This document shows, piece by piece, positions 18,501 to 27,301 of a DNA stretch of 64,000 bases. Position 1 is the stretch's first letter; every line of letters starts with the position of its first letter. The stretch is from Lachnospiraceae bacterium (GTDB lineage: Bacteria; Bacillota; Clostridia; Lachnospirales; Lachnospiraceae). The position numbers and the translations under genes are program-made. The DNA lies in the NCBI GenBank assembly GCA_009911505.1, contig QXXL01000016.1:31373-95372 (forward strand). The letters run 5' to 3'. Below the pieces are notes generated by a model. It saw only the letters and a program-made list of their open reading frames with translations, did not search any database and was not told where the DNA came from.

Positions 18501-21500
18501 AACGACAGTTCTTTCTTACGACCTTCCGGAAGTGACGACCGGAGTCGGCGTTACGCCAATGCTGCCGGAAACAGTCGGAGCCGTTTATGACGACGGATTG
18601 ATCCAGGAATACCAGATTGATTCCTGGGATTTGGATGCCCTGAACCTGAACAGGCCGGGTAATTATAAAGTATATGCGGTGTCGGGTGAGATTGACGAAC
18701 GTGTGGAAACGATTGTCCATGTCAAAGGGATTGATACGATTGAGGAAGTAGAAGTAACTACGGTCGCAGGGATAGAGCCTCCTCTTCCGAATTTTGTAAC
18801 GCTTCATTATACGGATGGGGAAACCGGTTCGGCACAAGTGGCCTGGGACGGGGTGGATCCGTCTGAGTACGCCAAAGAGGGTATTTTTGACGTGAACGGA
18901 AAAATCGGCCCGGACAAAACAGTTACCGCGGAAGTCCTGGTAAAAGAAATTTCGTCTGTTGAAGAAATTTCCCTCAGCACGGAACGCGGCGTTATGCCGA
19001 CTATGCCGTCTACGGTAAACGTAACGTTTACGGACGGATCGGAAGAACCCATCGGCGTAAAATGGGCTCTTTCTGAAGAGGACGTAGCGTCTGCGGGAAT
19101 GAAAAAGATAACCGGTACGGTGTTAAGTTCCGAAACGAAAGCCGTTGCCTGGCTGAATGTCAGCACGGTAGTATATGCAAGCGATCAAAACTATGAGACG
19201 CAGGCACAGGATAATGTATTTAAGGATACTATGGCAAACGGAGAAAGCCTGCAGGCAAGAGGGATGCAGGGCGGCCCCGGGGAAGTTTATGAAAAAGGCT
19301 TCGGGACGCAGGCCCCGGCCGAAATCGTAATTGATATTGCGGGCAAAGGCTATGAACGGTTCCGTTCTTTGGTCAACTTAAGCCTTGTAAAAGGCGGTGT
19401 GGCCGCTCCGGGAGCAGTTGCGTTTAAAGTATTTTTGGATGACGAAACAGAGCCCGCCTTCTCAAGCGGAGACATGGACCGGGCAAACGAAGCAAAACTC
19501 GTAGACATCGACGTGACAGGGAAATCCACTGTCCGCCTGGTAACCGAATCCAGGTCGCAGAACGCAGAAGACGACCTGGCCGACTGGGTGAACGCAAGGT
19601 TCCTTTCAGCAAATATTACGGTAAATGAAATTATCACGCCGCAGCTGTACACGGCAAACGCAGGCGAAAGCCCATCTCTGCCGCAAACGGTACAGGCGTC
19701 GGTTGACGGGGTGGAAGAACCGATAACGTTCCGCGTGAAATGGCTTACCCCGGTTTCGGACGCAATGTTTACGGCAGGCTCCGTACAGACGGTATACGGC
19801 AGGTTAGAAGGCGCTGCGGATAACCTGGTTGCGTTTAAGTATATGACAGATTATAAAGAAGCGGTAAAAGCAGAAGGGTTTGCAGAAAAAATAGGTTCCT
19901 GGAGCGTTACGGAAACGTTTGATTATCCGAATGTCGGCAGCGGCAAAAAGGTGCAGTTTAGCGCGATGAAGCTTACGCCGAAGCTGATTTACTCCGGAAG
20001 CGCCGGAATGCTTGTAGAGAACGTGGGCAATTACGGGTTCCATTACGGAATTTATCCGGAACCAAACGGCGGCGGCAAGAATGTCGTATTTGCGGCGCCG
20101 GATCTGAAATTTTTCCAGGTGCGCAACGTTGCGTATACGAGCGATAGTGGCAGCAATGAAATATCCAATAACAACAGCTTTACATTTGAAACATCCGCTG
20201 ACGGGGAAAACTGGACTGCGTTTACCGGATTTACAAAAGGAGATATTTTACCGGGTACCGGAACAAAAGACGGAATCTGGGCGCAGAGAGATTATACCTC
20301 AAATGAGGACGCCGTATTTCCGGAAGGCACAAATTATCTGCGGGTAAATTACCCGAACAGTGAAACGTGGCGGTTTAATATGACGCAGATCATATTAAAG
20401 GGCGGAGACGGCAGCCAGGCTGCAGACGCCGTTCTGGCAGGTTTTGCACTTGGCGGCTATACAGGCGCAATTGATCAGGATACCAAAACCGTATCCCTGC
20501 CGGTTCCGGCTTCTATGGATATTACGGCGGTTACGCCGGAAATTACCGTAACGCCGGGAGCATCCATAAGTCCCGAAGGGCCGCAGGATTTTACAGAACC
20601 GGTAACTTATACGGTGACAAACGGAAGCGTAACCAATCGCTACGTTGTAAATGTAACCAGGGGCGTAACCGTTTCCTTTGACCTTTATGGTGGTAATATC
20701 AACGGCAGCGTGCAGGCGGTTTCGAACTTTATCCCGAAGGGCGGGGCTGTTTTGACGCCCGCGTCCCCATCCAGGGAAGGCTACCTCTTCGGCGGCTGGA
20801 CGACAGACCGCTCAGACAAAGAAGCCATGCAGGTAGAGGAAATGAAGTTTGAAGAAGACACCGTATTTTATGCAATTTGGAACAAAGATCCAAGAGTCGT
20901 TGTCAGGGCCAATGCAGACGCTGCCGGAAAGACCTGGCAGAATGAGAAAATTACAAATTATGGCGCCGATGCTTCACTTTTACTGCGCCAGCACAGCAAT
21001 ACCACAGAATATGGAATGTTTGGCGAGAAATTTACAAGCGAAAGCACCACGGACGGCACGGATATGAAGGCGTCGTTCATCCGTTTTGACGTAAGTGAAT
21101 TTCAGGATCAGGCCGTTAAATCCGTAAAACTGGCGCTTCACTATGAAGGCAACCAGAACGGCGGGGGCACAACGGATAATGTGAAGCTTCTGGCAACAAC
21201 GGCGTCCTCCGACTGGGATGAGAGCAAAGTAACCTGGGTCACCAGGCCGGCGCTTACCGATCCGGATACGATTGTAGAGTCCGAAGCGTTTACGGCGACG
21301 CAAAACGGCAGCAAAACACTGGAACTGGATGTAACCGGATTTTACGAGGCTCTTTCGGAAGGCGAAGAACAGATTACATTTGCCGTAACGGTAAACACCA
21401 ATGCCAGAGATTTCAGGCTGACGTCAAAAGAAGGCGGGATCGGCTCAAATGCGGCCAATGCCCCGATGCTTTTAGTAGAAGTGGAAAAAGATCCGGATTA

Positions 21501-23769
21501 TATGGTAACCTATGATTTAAACGGCGGGACGGGAACGGCTCCGATCCAGTCCACTTTGGACGCGTCGCAGACATTTACGGCAGCGAAGGGAACCGGTATT
21601 ACAGGGCCGGACGGCAGGCTGTTTGCAGAATGGAATACAAAAGCCGATGGTACGGGCATAAGCTACCGCGCAGGCGATACCGTTACTATGCCGGCAGCGG
21701 ATTTGACGCTTTACGCTATATACAAAGTCCCTGTTACGATTACGCCGAAACAGACAGAAACGGTGGAAATATCAGGAAATCAGATTGACCTTAGCAGGCT
21801 GGGGTTGTTTGATATAGATACCAATGCGGGCAAGAATCAGGTTTACAGTGTGGTAAGCGGCGGGACAGGAAAAGGCCGCGTGGACAAAACCGACGGCAAA
21901 ACGCTTACGGTTTCCAGGTTCGGCAGCATACGGATCAAACTGGCGACATCCGAAACAGATACCCATATGGCAGGGGAAGCAGTCGCCGCATTGTCTGTAA
22001 AATGGGTTGGAAGCATGCAGCTGTCTGCGGCAAAAACAGAACTGCTTCCAAATGAAACGGTGAAAGCAGCCGTATCCGTTACGCCGTCAGGCACGGTGAA
22101 CACTGCGGCAAGCTGGTCTTCTTCCGATGAATCCGTGGCGCGTGTGGATCAAAAAGGGACGATTACGGCAGTAGCAAAAGGAAGCGCCCAGATTACAGCC
22201 GCATTATCTGAAAATCCGGAGATTACGGCAAGTATACGTATTACCGTTTCAGATTCGACGGATTCGGATGAAATTTTAAGGCAAAGGATTGCAGAATTAC
22301 AGGCCGAGATGGAACGTTTAAAAGACGCTCCGGATCAGCTGGCCGAATTGCAGGCGCAGATTGTAAAACTGCAGAAAGAAGCTGAAAAAATTGAAGGCTT
22401 GGAAGACAGGGTAAATCAATTATCGGAACTGGAAAGTGAAATTGCAAAGCTGCAGGGCGAGATATCCAGGATTGATATTCTCGAAGACAAAGCGGAAAAG
22501 ATTACCGAACTGGAAGCCCAGATTAAGTTGCTTCAGGAAGAAGCTGCAAAACTCGAAGACGTACAGGCCAATACAGATGAAATTGAACGGCTGAATGGCG
22601 AGATTGCAAAATTACAGGGTGAGATTTCCAAAATAGAAGCGCTTGAGGATAAAGTGGCGGAAATTGAAACGCTCAAAGGCCAGATTCAGGATCTGCGCGA
22701 ACAGGCCGACGCTGTCGCGGGGCTGGATTTGGAAGAAAAATTAAGCGCCATTGCAGGGCTTAAACAGCAAATGGACGCACTGCAGGGCGAAGTGGACGCG
22801 CTTCCGGAAGGCATCGACGGATTTGACGGCAGAATTGGAAAACTGGAAAGCGATCTGAAAGATTTGATAGATCAGGCTGGTCAGATACCGGGCGATTTGG
22901 CGACGGATATCGATACGCTTAAGTCCGACGTCAATACATTAAAGGGCCAGGCAGAGCAGGTTGAGGCGCTAAAGACCGAAGTGGAAAAAATAAGCGGCCT
23001 GCAGACACAGATAAACCTGCTGAAAGAACAGGCGGAAAAGATCTCGGAGCTGCAAAGGGAAGTTGCAAAAATCGGGACTTTGGAAGAGCAGATTGTCTCG
23101 CTTACCGAGCAGGTGAACAAAATCGTTTTCTTAGAAGCAGAAATAAAACGCCTCGAAGGCCAGGCAAAAGAACTTGCGGAAACCAAAGCGGAAGCAGAAC
23201 GCGTTGCAAAACTCGAAGCAGAGCTTCTAAAGCTCAAACAGGAAAAAGAAGAAGCACAGGCGGCAATCAGGAAAATTCAGGAAGAATTGTTAAAACTTCA
23301 GGGCGCCGTAAATGCACAGGCAGAAAGCAAAGCCGAAGGGCTTAAGGCAGGCGATACCATTACTGTAAACAAAGTAAAATACCGTGTGACAAACGCTGCC
23401 AAAAAGACCGCGGAAGTATACGGCGTAAAATCAAAGAACCTGCAGACGGTAACGGTTGCTCCGGCTGTTAAAATTAAAGGAGTTACCGTAAAAGTAACGT
23501 CTGTTGCAGACAATGCCTTTAAAGGAATGGCAAAACTTCAGAAAGCCACCATTGGCAAGAATGTAGCTTCCATTGGCAAACGGGCGTTCTATGGAGACAA
23601 GAAGCTTAAAAACATTGTGATCAAAGGCAGGAAGCTTAAAAAAGTCGGGGCATCTGCGCTTAAATATATTTCCAAAAAAGCGGTGATAAAAGCGCCGAAA
23701 GGAATGAAAGCGGAATATACGAAGATTTTTAATGGCAAGGGGCAGAAAAAAACAGTAACAATAAAATAA
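15529..23769 (+). CDS. Giant secreted multidomain GH2 beta-galactosidase-like enzyme with coiled-coil stalk
   Basis: Extracellular glycan hydrolase of 2746 residues. Start at 15529 is supported by GAAAGGAGAAAG. Signal peptide 1-36, ending ANA. Then GH2 sugar-binding, sandwich and TIM-barrel domains (about 45-700), with acid/base Glu516 in WSTGNEIYD and probable nucleophile Glu661 in GTENAS. Next a DUF4982/Big_4-like series with LPxTV-T-DG repeats (about 780-1250), an F5/8- or CBM-like part, an InlB-type repeat (about 1717-1786), a CBM96/DNRLRE-like module (about 1790-1984), another InlB repeat, a Big_2 domain (about 2162-2239), a 350-residue heptad coiled coil (about 2245-2600), and a BspA-like leucine-rich C-terminus (2605-2746, ADNAFKGMAKLQKATIG). 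There is no LPXTG motif or SLH domain. Substrate is probably a beta-galactoside-containing host or plant glycan; linkage cannot be read. It is monocistronic, with a strong terminator. Confidence 0.9.
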   Translation: MDKERILKRVLSLVLSLAMAAALLPTGLLGGAVTANAAPADALTGRIEASERKIKINEDWRFCLLDKATEINNSLDETASRPDYTESGEWNTVQLPHDWSIYQPFTDSEARPAQGSLAGGTGWYRKSFTLSDDMKGKNIVLQFDAVQMVSEVWINGHDLGKQFLGYVTFEYDITPYLNYDGKENVIAVKAYSSKNSARWYAGAGIYGSVYLIATEKIHVPVNGVHVATVVEEDGKYIQPDFHTEPDMETLKEKSTVNVRTSIENKTADDSVVSVNSVIYSKENPEVAKKRRDNIQVPAGKTVKVDQLIDIVKPDLWSVDDPNLYWVKTEIIQGSKVIDTLDTRFGIRYLYLKPGTFDEAYSEENTLGGLFINGEYTRINGMCEHRDLGALGMETYQAAIDRRIRKLKSMGVNVVRCAHDPVSPEYIEAADRLGMLIFEEGFDQWIKAKNSDDYHNYFNKADDGTTTVFEYSGADGPDTYIRWVNPDLKPNCVRDIQAMVDRDKNSPSIFLWSTGNEIYDSSDGHGIDTQWLLSAAIKEIDSLDNIPYTNIINKETKRTVRPEPAENYAALPGEENGYKTDYNVRGGGNTVEGGAEYGARYGRPISAAPPTWDTGSNKVTRKYGFIDNMVMADIGGHNYSRANNQYPAHKERYPNACVVGTENASAFYTRGVYNIEDYRGASEEGGRWPHGSGYASEWPYNRNFTTASISIREHRDDMVPYMFGEMVWTGHDYLGEPTPHSSPSRSSYFGIIDTAGFEKDAFYMYRSAWTDIPTVHLLPQNWNWDMGTQVPVMVYTNAASVEVFINGKSIGVKEYDRDTAKPVYLDYGYQEYQAGELKAVAKNAAGEVIAEDVVYTAGEAESVVLSGEKAFIKNDGSDLLYVEATVVDSAGIIVPDADNRITFEVEGGEIIALDNGDPRDREPFRGTNNHNNSNTSNSRKAFNGKALAIIKASVNAAARSGEITVKAKVETAGGQAASNTLSAGAVDTVGDGTTVLSYDLPEVTTGVGVTPMLPETVGAVYDDGLIQEYQIDSWDLDALNLNRPGNYKVYAVSGEIDERVETIVHVKGIDTIEEVEVTTVAGIEPPLPNFVTLHYTDGETGSAQVAWDGVDPSEYAKEGIFDVNGKIGPDKTVTAEVLVKEISSVEEISLSTERGVMPTMPSTVNVTFTDGSEEPIGVKWALSEEDVASAGMKKITGTVLSSETKAVAWLNVSTVVYASDQNYETQAQDNVFKDTMANGESLQARGMQGGPGEVYEKGFGTQAPAEIVIDIAGKGYERFRSLVNLSLVKGGVAAPGAVAFKVFLDDETEPAFSSGDMDRANEAKLVDIDVTGKSTVRLVTESRSQNAEDDLADWVNARFLSANITVNEIITPQLYTANAGESPSLPQTVQASVDGVEEPITFRVKWLTPVSDAMFTAGSVQTVYGRLEGAADNLVAFKYMTDYKEAVKAEGFAEKIGSWSVTETFDYPNVGSGKKVQFSAMKLTPKLIYSGSAGMLVENVGNYGFHYGIYPEPNGGGKNVVFAAPDLKFFQVRNVAYTSDSGSNEISNNNSFTFETSADGENWTAFTGFTKGDILPGTGTKDGIWAQRDYTSNEDAVFPEGTNYLRVNYPNSETWRFNMTQIILKGGDGSQAADAVLAGFALGGYTGAIDQDTKTVSLPVPASMDITAVTPEITVTPGASISPEGPQDFTEPVTYTVTNGSVTNRYVVNVTRGVTVSFDLYGGNINGSVQAVSNFIPKGGAVLTPASPSREGYLFGGWTTDRSDKEAMQVEEMKFEEDTVFYAIWNKDPRVVVRANADAAGKTWQNEKITNYGADASLLLRQHSNTTEYGMFGEKFTSESTTDGTDMKASFIRFDVSEFQDQAVKSVKLALHYEGNQNGGGTTDNVKLLATTASSDWDESKVTWVTRPALTDPDTIVESEAFTATQNGSKTLELDVTGFYEALSEGEEQITFAVTVNTNARDFRLTSKEGGIGSNAANAPMLLVEVEKDPDYMVTYDLNGGTGTAPIQSTLDASQTFTAAKGTGITGPDGRLFAEWNTKADGTGISYRAGDTVTMPAADLTLYAIYKVPVTITPKQTETVEISGNQIDLSRLGLFDIDTNAGKNQVYSVVSGGTGKGRVDKTDGKTLTVSRFGSIRIKLATSETDTHMAGEAVAALSVKWVGSMQLSAAKTELLPNETVKAAVSVTPSGTVNTAASWSSSDESVARVDQKGTITAVAKGSAQITAALSENPEITASIRITVSDSTDSDEILRQRIAELQAEMERLKDAPDQLAELQAQIVKLQKEAEKIEGLEDRVNQLSELESEIAKLQGEISRIDILEDKAEKITELEAQIKLLQEEAAKLEDVQANTDEIERLNGEIAKLQGEISKIEALEDKVAEIETLKGQIQDLREQADAVAGLDLEEKLSAIAGLKQQMDALQGEVDALPEGIDGFDGRIGKLESDLKDLIDQAGQIPGDLATDIDTLKSDVNTLKGQAEQVEALKTEVEKISGLQTQINLLKEQAEKISELQREVAKIGTLEEQIVSLTEQVNKIVFLEAEIKRLEGQAKELAETKAEAERVAKLEAELLKLKQEKEEAQAAIRKIQEELLKLQGAVNAQAESKAEGLKAGDTITVNKVKYRVTNAAKKTAEVYGVKSKNLQTVTVAPAVKIKGVTVKVTSVADNAFKGMAKLQKATIGKNVASIGKRAFYGDKKLKNIVIKGRKLKKVGASALKYISKKAVIKAPKGMKAEYTKIFNGKGQKKTVTIK

Positions 23770-23778
23770 TATGAATCC

Positions 23779-23826
23779 AGCACAGCAAAAGGCGGGGTTA
23801 GCCCCCCTTTGCTGTGCTTTTTTTGA
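23779..23826 (+). terminator. Rho-independent terminator of the giant enzyme gene
   Basis: AGCACAGCAAAGG-type stem, GGGGTTAGCCCC inner hairpin and the complementary arm, followed by eight T residues. Confidence 0.93.
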
Positions 23827-23842
23827 GGGTGGCAAGAAAGGC

Positions 23843-23871
23843 TTTACACCTGTTAGAGAATCCGCTATACT
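23843..23871 (+). promoter_or_regulatory. Promoter of the TPP riboswitch-thiC unit
   Basis: TTTACA (23843-23848), 17 bp, TATACT (23866-23871), 22 bp before the riboswitch aptamer. Confidence 0.75.
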
Positions 23872-23892
23872 TAGAACAAACCAAATAACGAT

Positions 23893-23980
23893 CTGGGGAG
23901 CTTATATTGATAGGCTGAGAGGAAATGCGGTTACATTTCGAACCATGAACCTGATACGGGTAATGCCGTCGTAGGAAGAT
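23893..23980 (+). ncRNA. TPP (thiamine pyrophosphate) riboswitch
   Basis: The THI-box core is present: GGGGAGC at the start, GGCTGAGAGG, then GAACCTGATACGGGTAATGC and GTCGTAGGAAG. It lies between the promoter at 23843 and thiC. A hairpin with a U run follows at 24013, so the switch probably works by premature termination when TPP is bound. Confidence 0.95.
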
Positions 23981-24012
23981 TAAGAAGCTAAGACAGCGAC
24001 TATGCAGCAGAC

Positions 24013-24046
24013 AGGATATATCCCCGTGATGTATCCTATTTTTATT
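24013..24046 (+). terminator. Riboswitch expression-platform terminator
   Basis: AGGATA (24013-24018) pairs with TATCCT (24032-24037), followed by ATTTTTATT. It is placed between the TPP aptamer and the thiC Shine-Dalgarno. Confidence 0.7.
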
Positions 24047-24072
24047 ATAAGGGCTGGAAAGGATGGAATAGT

Positions 24073-25380
24073 ATGGATTATACGACACAGATGGACGCAG
24101 CACGCAAACAGATTTACACCAAAGAAATGAAAGAGGTGGCTAAAAAAGAAAACATGGATATCGGGGAGCTTTGCCGCCTGATAGCCGAAGGAAAAGCTAT
24201 TATCCCCTGTAACAAAAACCACAAGGGCATCTGCCCCAACGGAATCGGCTCCATGTTAAAGACCAAAATCAATGTTAACCTCGGCGTTTCGAGGGACTGC
24301 AAGGATTTGGATGTAGAAATGGAAAAGGTACATTCGGCGGTAGAGCTTGGCGCAGAAGCGATTATGGATTTAAGCTCTTACGGCGATACGCAGAAGTTTC
24401 GCAAAAAGCTCTGCAGAGAATGCCCTGCAATGATTGGCACAGTACCGATTTATGACGCGGTGGTGTATTACCACAAACCGTTAAAAGAGATTACCGCAAA
24501 GGAATGGATTGATATTGTACGGATGCACGCGGAGGATGGTGTGGATTTTATGACCATACACTGCGGCATAAACAGGGAAACTGCCGGGAAGTTTAAACGG
24601 AATAAGCGCTTGACTAATATCGTTTCCAGGGGCGGGTCCATTATCTTTGCATGGATGGAAATGACAGGCGAAGAAAATCCGTTTTACGCACAGTTTGATG
24701 AAATTTTAGAAATCTGCAGGCAGTATGACGTTACGTTAAGCCTTGGGGATGCCTGCAGGCCAGGCTGCCTAAAGGATGCGACAGACGCTTCCCAGATAGA
24801 AGAGCTGATTACATTAGGGGAGCTGACAAAACGCGCCTGGGAAAAGGATGTACAGGTCATGATTGAAGGGCCTGGGCATATGCCGCTCGATCAGGTTGCA
24901 GCCAATATGAAAATCCAGGAAACCATCTGCCACGGCGCACCGTTTTATGTCTTAGGGCCTTTGGTCACAGACGTTGCGCCGGGCTATGACCATATTACGG
25001 CGGCTATTGGCGGGGCGGTTGCTGCAATGAACGGCGCGGCGTTTCTGTGCTATGTCACTCCGGCGGAACATTTGCGCCTGCCAGATGTAAATGACGTAAA
25101 AGAGGGCATTATGGCATCCAGGATTGCGGCTCATGCCGCAGATATTGCAAAGGGCGTAAAAGGTGCAAGGGACTGGGACGACGCTATGAGTACGGCGCGT
25201 AAAAAGCTGGACTGGGAGCAGATGTTTTCACTTGCCATGGATCCGGGAAAGGCAAGGCGTTACCGTGCCCAGGCGGCGCCGGAAAAAGAAGATACCTGCT
25301 CCATGTGTGGAAATTTTTGTGCGGTGAAGAATATGAACCGGATTTTAGACGGGGAACTTGTTTCAATTTATGACGAATAA
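24073..25380 (+). CDS. thiC: Phosphomethylpyrimidine synthase ThiC
   Basis: Radical-SAM enzyme that converts aminoimidazole ribotide to hydroxymethylpyrimidine phosphate in thiamine biosynthesis. Family hallmarks: [13 protein letters not shown] near the N-terminus, [53 protein letters not shown], and the C-terminal [11 protein letters not shown] (CxxCxxxxC) cluster motif for the 4Fe-4S centre. 435 residues is the usual bacterial length without the long N-terminal plant-type extension. Start ATG 24073 follows AAAGGATGG. It is controlled by the upstream TPP riboswitch. No other thi gene is in the window, so it acts here as a single-gene unit. Confidence 0.97.
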   Translation: MDYTTQMDAARKQIYTKEMKEVAKKENMDIGELCRLIAEGKAIIPCNKNHKGICPNGIGSMLKTKINVNLGVSRDCKDLDVEMEKVHSAVELGAEAIMDLSSYGDTQKFRKKLCRECPAMIGTVPIYDAVVYYHKPLKEITAKEWIDIVRMHAEDGVDFMTIHCGINRETAGKFKRNKRLTNIVSRGGSIIFAWMEMTGEENPFYAQFDEILEICRQYDVTLSLGDACRPGCLKDATDASQIEELITLGELTKRAWEKDVQVMIEGPGHMPLDQVAANMKIQETICHGAPFYVLGPLVTDVAPGYDHITAAIGGAVAAMNGAAFLCYVTPAEHLRLPDVNDVKEGIMASRIAAHAADIAKGVKGARDWDDAMSTARKKLDWEQMFSLAMDPGKARRYRAQAAPEKEDTCSMCGNFCAVKNMNRILDGELVSIYDE

Positions 25381-25457
25381 AGAATGGGTGCATAGTACAG
25401 GATGCCTTGCCAATTTAATTGAAGGCGGGCTGCTATGTATGGGCAGGAGGAAACGCG

Positions 25458-26624
25458 ATGCGGATTTTGGTATACCGGTGGAAAGCTTATAATTACCTGG
25501 ATATTCTGGAAGCCTTTACGGAGCTGGGATATGAGTATGTGACAGTGGAGCAGGATCTGGAATGCTATGATGAGGACAGGGAATTTGAGGAAAAGCTCTT
25601 TGGAATTATTTTACAGGAAAAATGTGATATGGTTTTTTCAGTGAACTATTTTGCGCTGGTTACATCGGTCTGTACGAAGCTGCAAATCCCCTATGTGGTC
25701 TGGACCTGTGACAATCCTTTAATTAGCATGTACAACCGGAAGGTATTTGAAAGCTGCAATTATTTCTTTTCGTTTGATAAGACAAATTATCTGGAATTTA
25801 GGGAGTTGGGCGTAGGGCATATCTGGTATCTGCCGTTGGCGGTAAATACAAAACGCCTTAACTATCTGCTAGAAAATGGGAGCAGCTTGGCGGCTTATCA
25901 AAATGATATATCTTTTGTGGGAAGCCTTTATGAACGCAATAGCTATGATATGCTCCGCCCAGAGCTGCCGGAGTATCTGCAGGGGTATTTTGATGCGGCC
26001 ATCTGGGCGCAGCAGTGTGTAAACGGCGGCAATATCCTGGAGGAGATGCTGACAGTGGATGTACTAGGGCAGCTGCAGGAGTATTTCAAGCTGGAAAAGT
26101 CAAAGGATTCCTTTTCGGATTTGGGGTTGATTTTTTCCACGACGGTGCTGGGGTTTAAAACGGCGCAGCAGCAGAGGCAGCGCGCGTTGATTGAGCTTGC
26201 CAAAAAATATCCAGTGACGATATACAGCAACAGCAATACGAGGGATTTGTACGGGGTGCGCTATGGCGGTTCGCTGGATTACTGGAGCGAAATGCCAAAG
26301 GTGTTTTATGGGTCTAAGATTAATTTGAATTTTACGATTCCAAATATTAAAAGCGGGCTGCCCCTTCGGATTTGGGACGTGTTGGGGTGCGGGGGATTTT
26401 TAATGACAAATTTTCAGGCGGAGATCCCCTATTATTTCAAGCATAAAGAAGATTTGGTCTGCTTTGAAAGCGTAGAGGAGCTGGTGGAGCTGGCAGGGTA
26501 TTACCTGGCACATGACGGGGAGCGGAAAGAGATTGCAATGCGGGGGTACCAGAAGGTTTGCCAAAGGCACACATATCGGGAGCGGGTTTGTGAAATGATG
26601 AAAATTGTAAGTGGCAGCGAATAA
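25458..26624 (+). CDS. CgeB-like / DUF3880-type glycosyltransferase
   Basis: Probable GT-B glycosyltransferase, cytoplasmic. The N-terminal half begins MRILVYRWKAYNYLD and contains VFSVNYFALVTSVC and PYVVWTCDNPL, typical of the DUF3880 part; the C-terminal half has the CgeB pattern KINLNFTIPNIKSGLPLRIWDVLGCGGF cut here to its key points, SGLPLRIWDVL then GGFLMTNF and the ending helix RHTYRERV. 388 residues. Start 25458 is chosen because AGGAGGAAACGCG precedes it; an in-frame ATG at 25419 lacks one. It stands between thiC and a terminator. Relatives modify spore or cell-surface components, including flagellin in some clostridia; the acceptor here is unknown. Confidence 0.75.
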   Translation: MRILVYRWKAYNYLDILEAFTELGYEYVTVEQDLECYDEDREFEEKLFGIILQEKCDMVFSVNYFALVTSVCTKLQIPYVVWTCDNPLISMYNRKVFESCNYFFSFDKTNYLEFRELGVGHIWYLPLAVNTKRLNYLLENGSSLAAYQNDISFVGSLYERNSYDMLRPELPEYLQGYFDAAIWAQQCVNGGNILEEMLTVDVLGQLQEYFKLEKSKDSFSDLGLIFSTTVLGFKTAQQQRQRALIELAKKYPVTIYSNSNTRDLYGVRYGGSLDYWSEMPKVFYGSKINLNFTIPNIKSGLPLRIWDVLGCGGFLMTNFQAEIPYYFKHKEDLVCFESVEELVELAGYYLAHDGERKEIAMRGYQKVCQRHTYRERVCEMMKIVSGSE

Positions 26625-26631
26625 AAGGGGA

Positions 26632-26675
26632 TGCCGCACGAAGGAAGGAGAGTTCTTTCGTGCGGCAGTTCTTTT
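26632..26675 (+). terminator. Rho-independent terminator after the glycosyltransferase
   Basis: TGCCGCACGAA (26632-26642) pairs perfectly with TTCGTGCGGCA (26657-26667), followed by GTTCTTTTAT. Confidence 0.88.
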
Positions 26676-26744
26676 ATATAGTTGGTTCATGGATTTTGAC
26701 CAATAGAACGAAGATATTTTTTCCCTTTTTGTAAGATTTTCCGG

Positions 26745-26809
26745 TTGTATTTGCCAATTTTTTCTGTATAATGTTAGTAAACTAACATAAAACGTTAGAA
26801 AGCTAACAT
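26745..26809 (+). promoter_or_regulatory. Promoter and tandem operators of the MarR-ABC operon
   Basis: TTGTAT (26745-26750), 16 bp, TATAAT (26767-26772). Two near-identical palindromes follow: 26771-26788 (arms ATGTTAGT/ACTAACAT) and 26792-26809 (ACGTTAG/CTAACAT). Their starts are 21 bp apart, two helical turns, and the first overlaps the -10 box. The likely ligand is the MarR protein of the first gene, acting as an autorepressor that blocks the transporter genes too. Confidence 0.7.
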
Positions 26810-26845
26810 CTTGTCCGGCAAAAAATATCGAAAGAGGGAACACCA

Positions 26846-27286
26846 GTGGAAGAGAAACGCTACATTGGATATGAGATCAAAAGCATCTCCCATCTGATCC
26901 GCAGGAAGCTTGACATTGCATTTTCAGCGCCCGAGTACGACGGCATGACCGGGGTACAGCACGCAATCATGGGTTATATCATGCGCCATGCCAAACAGGG
27001 TGAAGTATTTCAGCGCGATATCGAAAAAGAATTTTCCCTCCGGCGTTCCACCGTCACTGTTATGCTGCAGGGCTTCGAGCAAAAGGGATATATTTTGCGT
27101 GTTCCGGTCAGCCGCGATGCAAGGCTCAAAAAAATCGTCCTGACCGAAAAAGCAGAGCAGTTACAGGAACGCTCCTGGCGTGAAATGGAACGGTTCCACC
27201 AGAAATTAGAAGAAAACCTTTCGGAGGACGAAAAGGAGCAGCTTTTAAATTTGCTGGGCAAGATCAAACAAAATTTAATCAAGTGA
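26846..27286 (+). CDS. MarR-family transcriptional regulator
   Basis: Winged-helix dimeric repressor, 146 residues, the usual size. The wing and recognition region are clear: EVFQRDIEKEFSLRRSTVTVMLQGFEQKGYILR for the helix-turn-helix, shown here by its parts QRDIEKEF and RRSTVTVML, then the wing SRDARLKKIVLTEKA. Start at 26846 is GTG-type preceded by GAGGGAACACC. The two ABC exporter genes follow after 15 bp, so the regulator probably represses its own operon through the twin palindromes upstream and is released by a transported compound. Confidence 0.92.
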   Translation: MEEKRYIGYEIKSISHLIRRKLDIAFSAPEYDGMTGVQHAIMGYIMRHAKQGEVFQRDIEKEFSLRRSTVTVMLQGFEQKGYILRVPVSRDARLKKIVLTEKAEQLQERSWREMERFHQKLEENLSEDEKEQLLNLLGKIKQNLIK

Positions 27287-27301
27287 GGAGATGACGAAGA
27301 T

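Noticed and set aside
18034..18837. 267-codon open frame opposite the giant GH2 gene
   Set aside because: Antisense shadow of a well-supported coding frame; composition mirrors the opposite strand.
22261..23330. Repetitive DNA, considered as CRISPR or tandem repeat array
   Set aside because: The periodicity is that of heptad coiled-coil codons without fixed direct repeats or spacers. No CRISPR array or cas gene was seen in the window.
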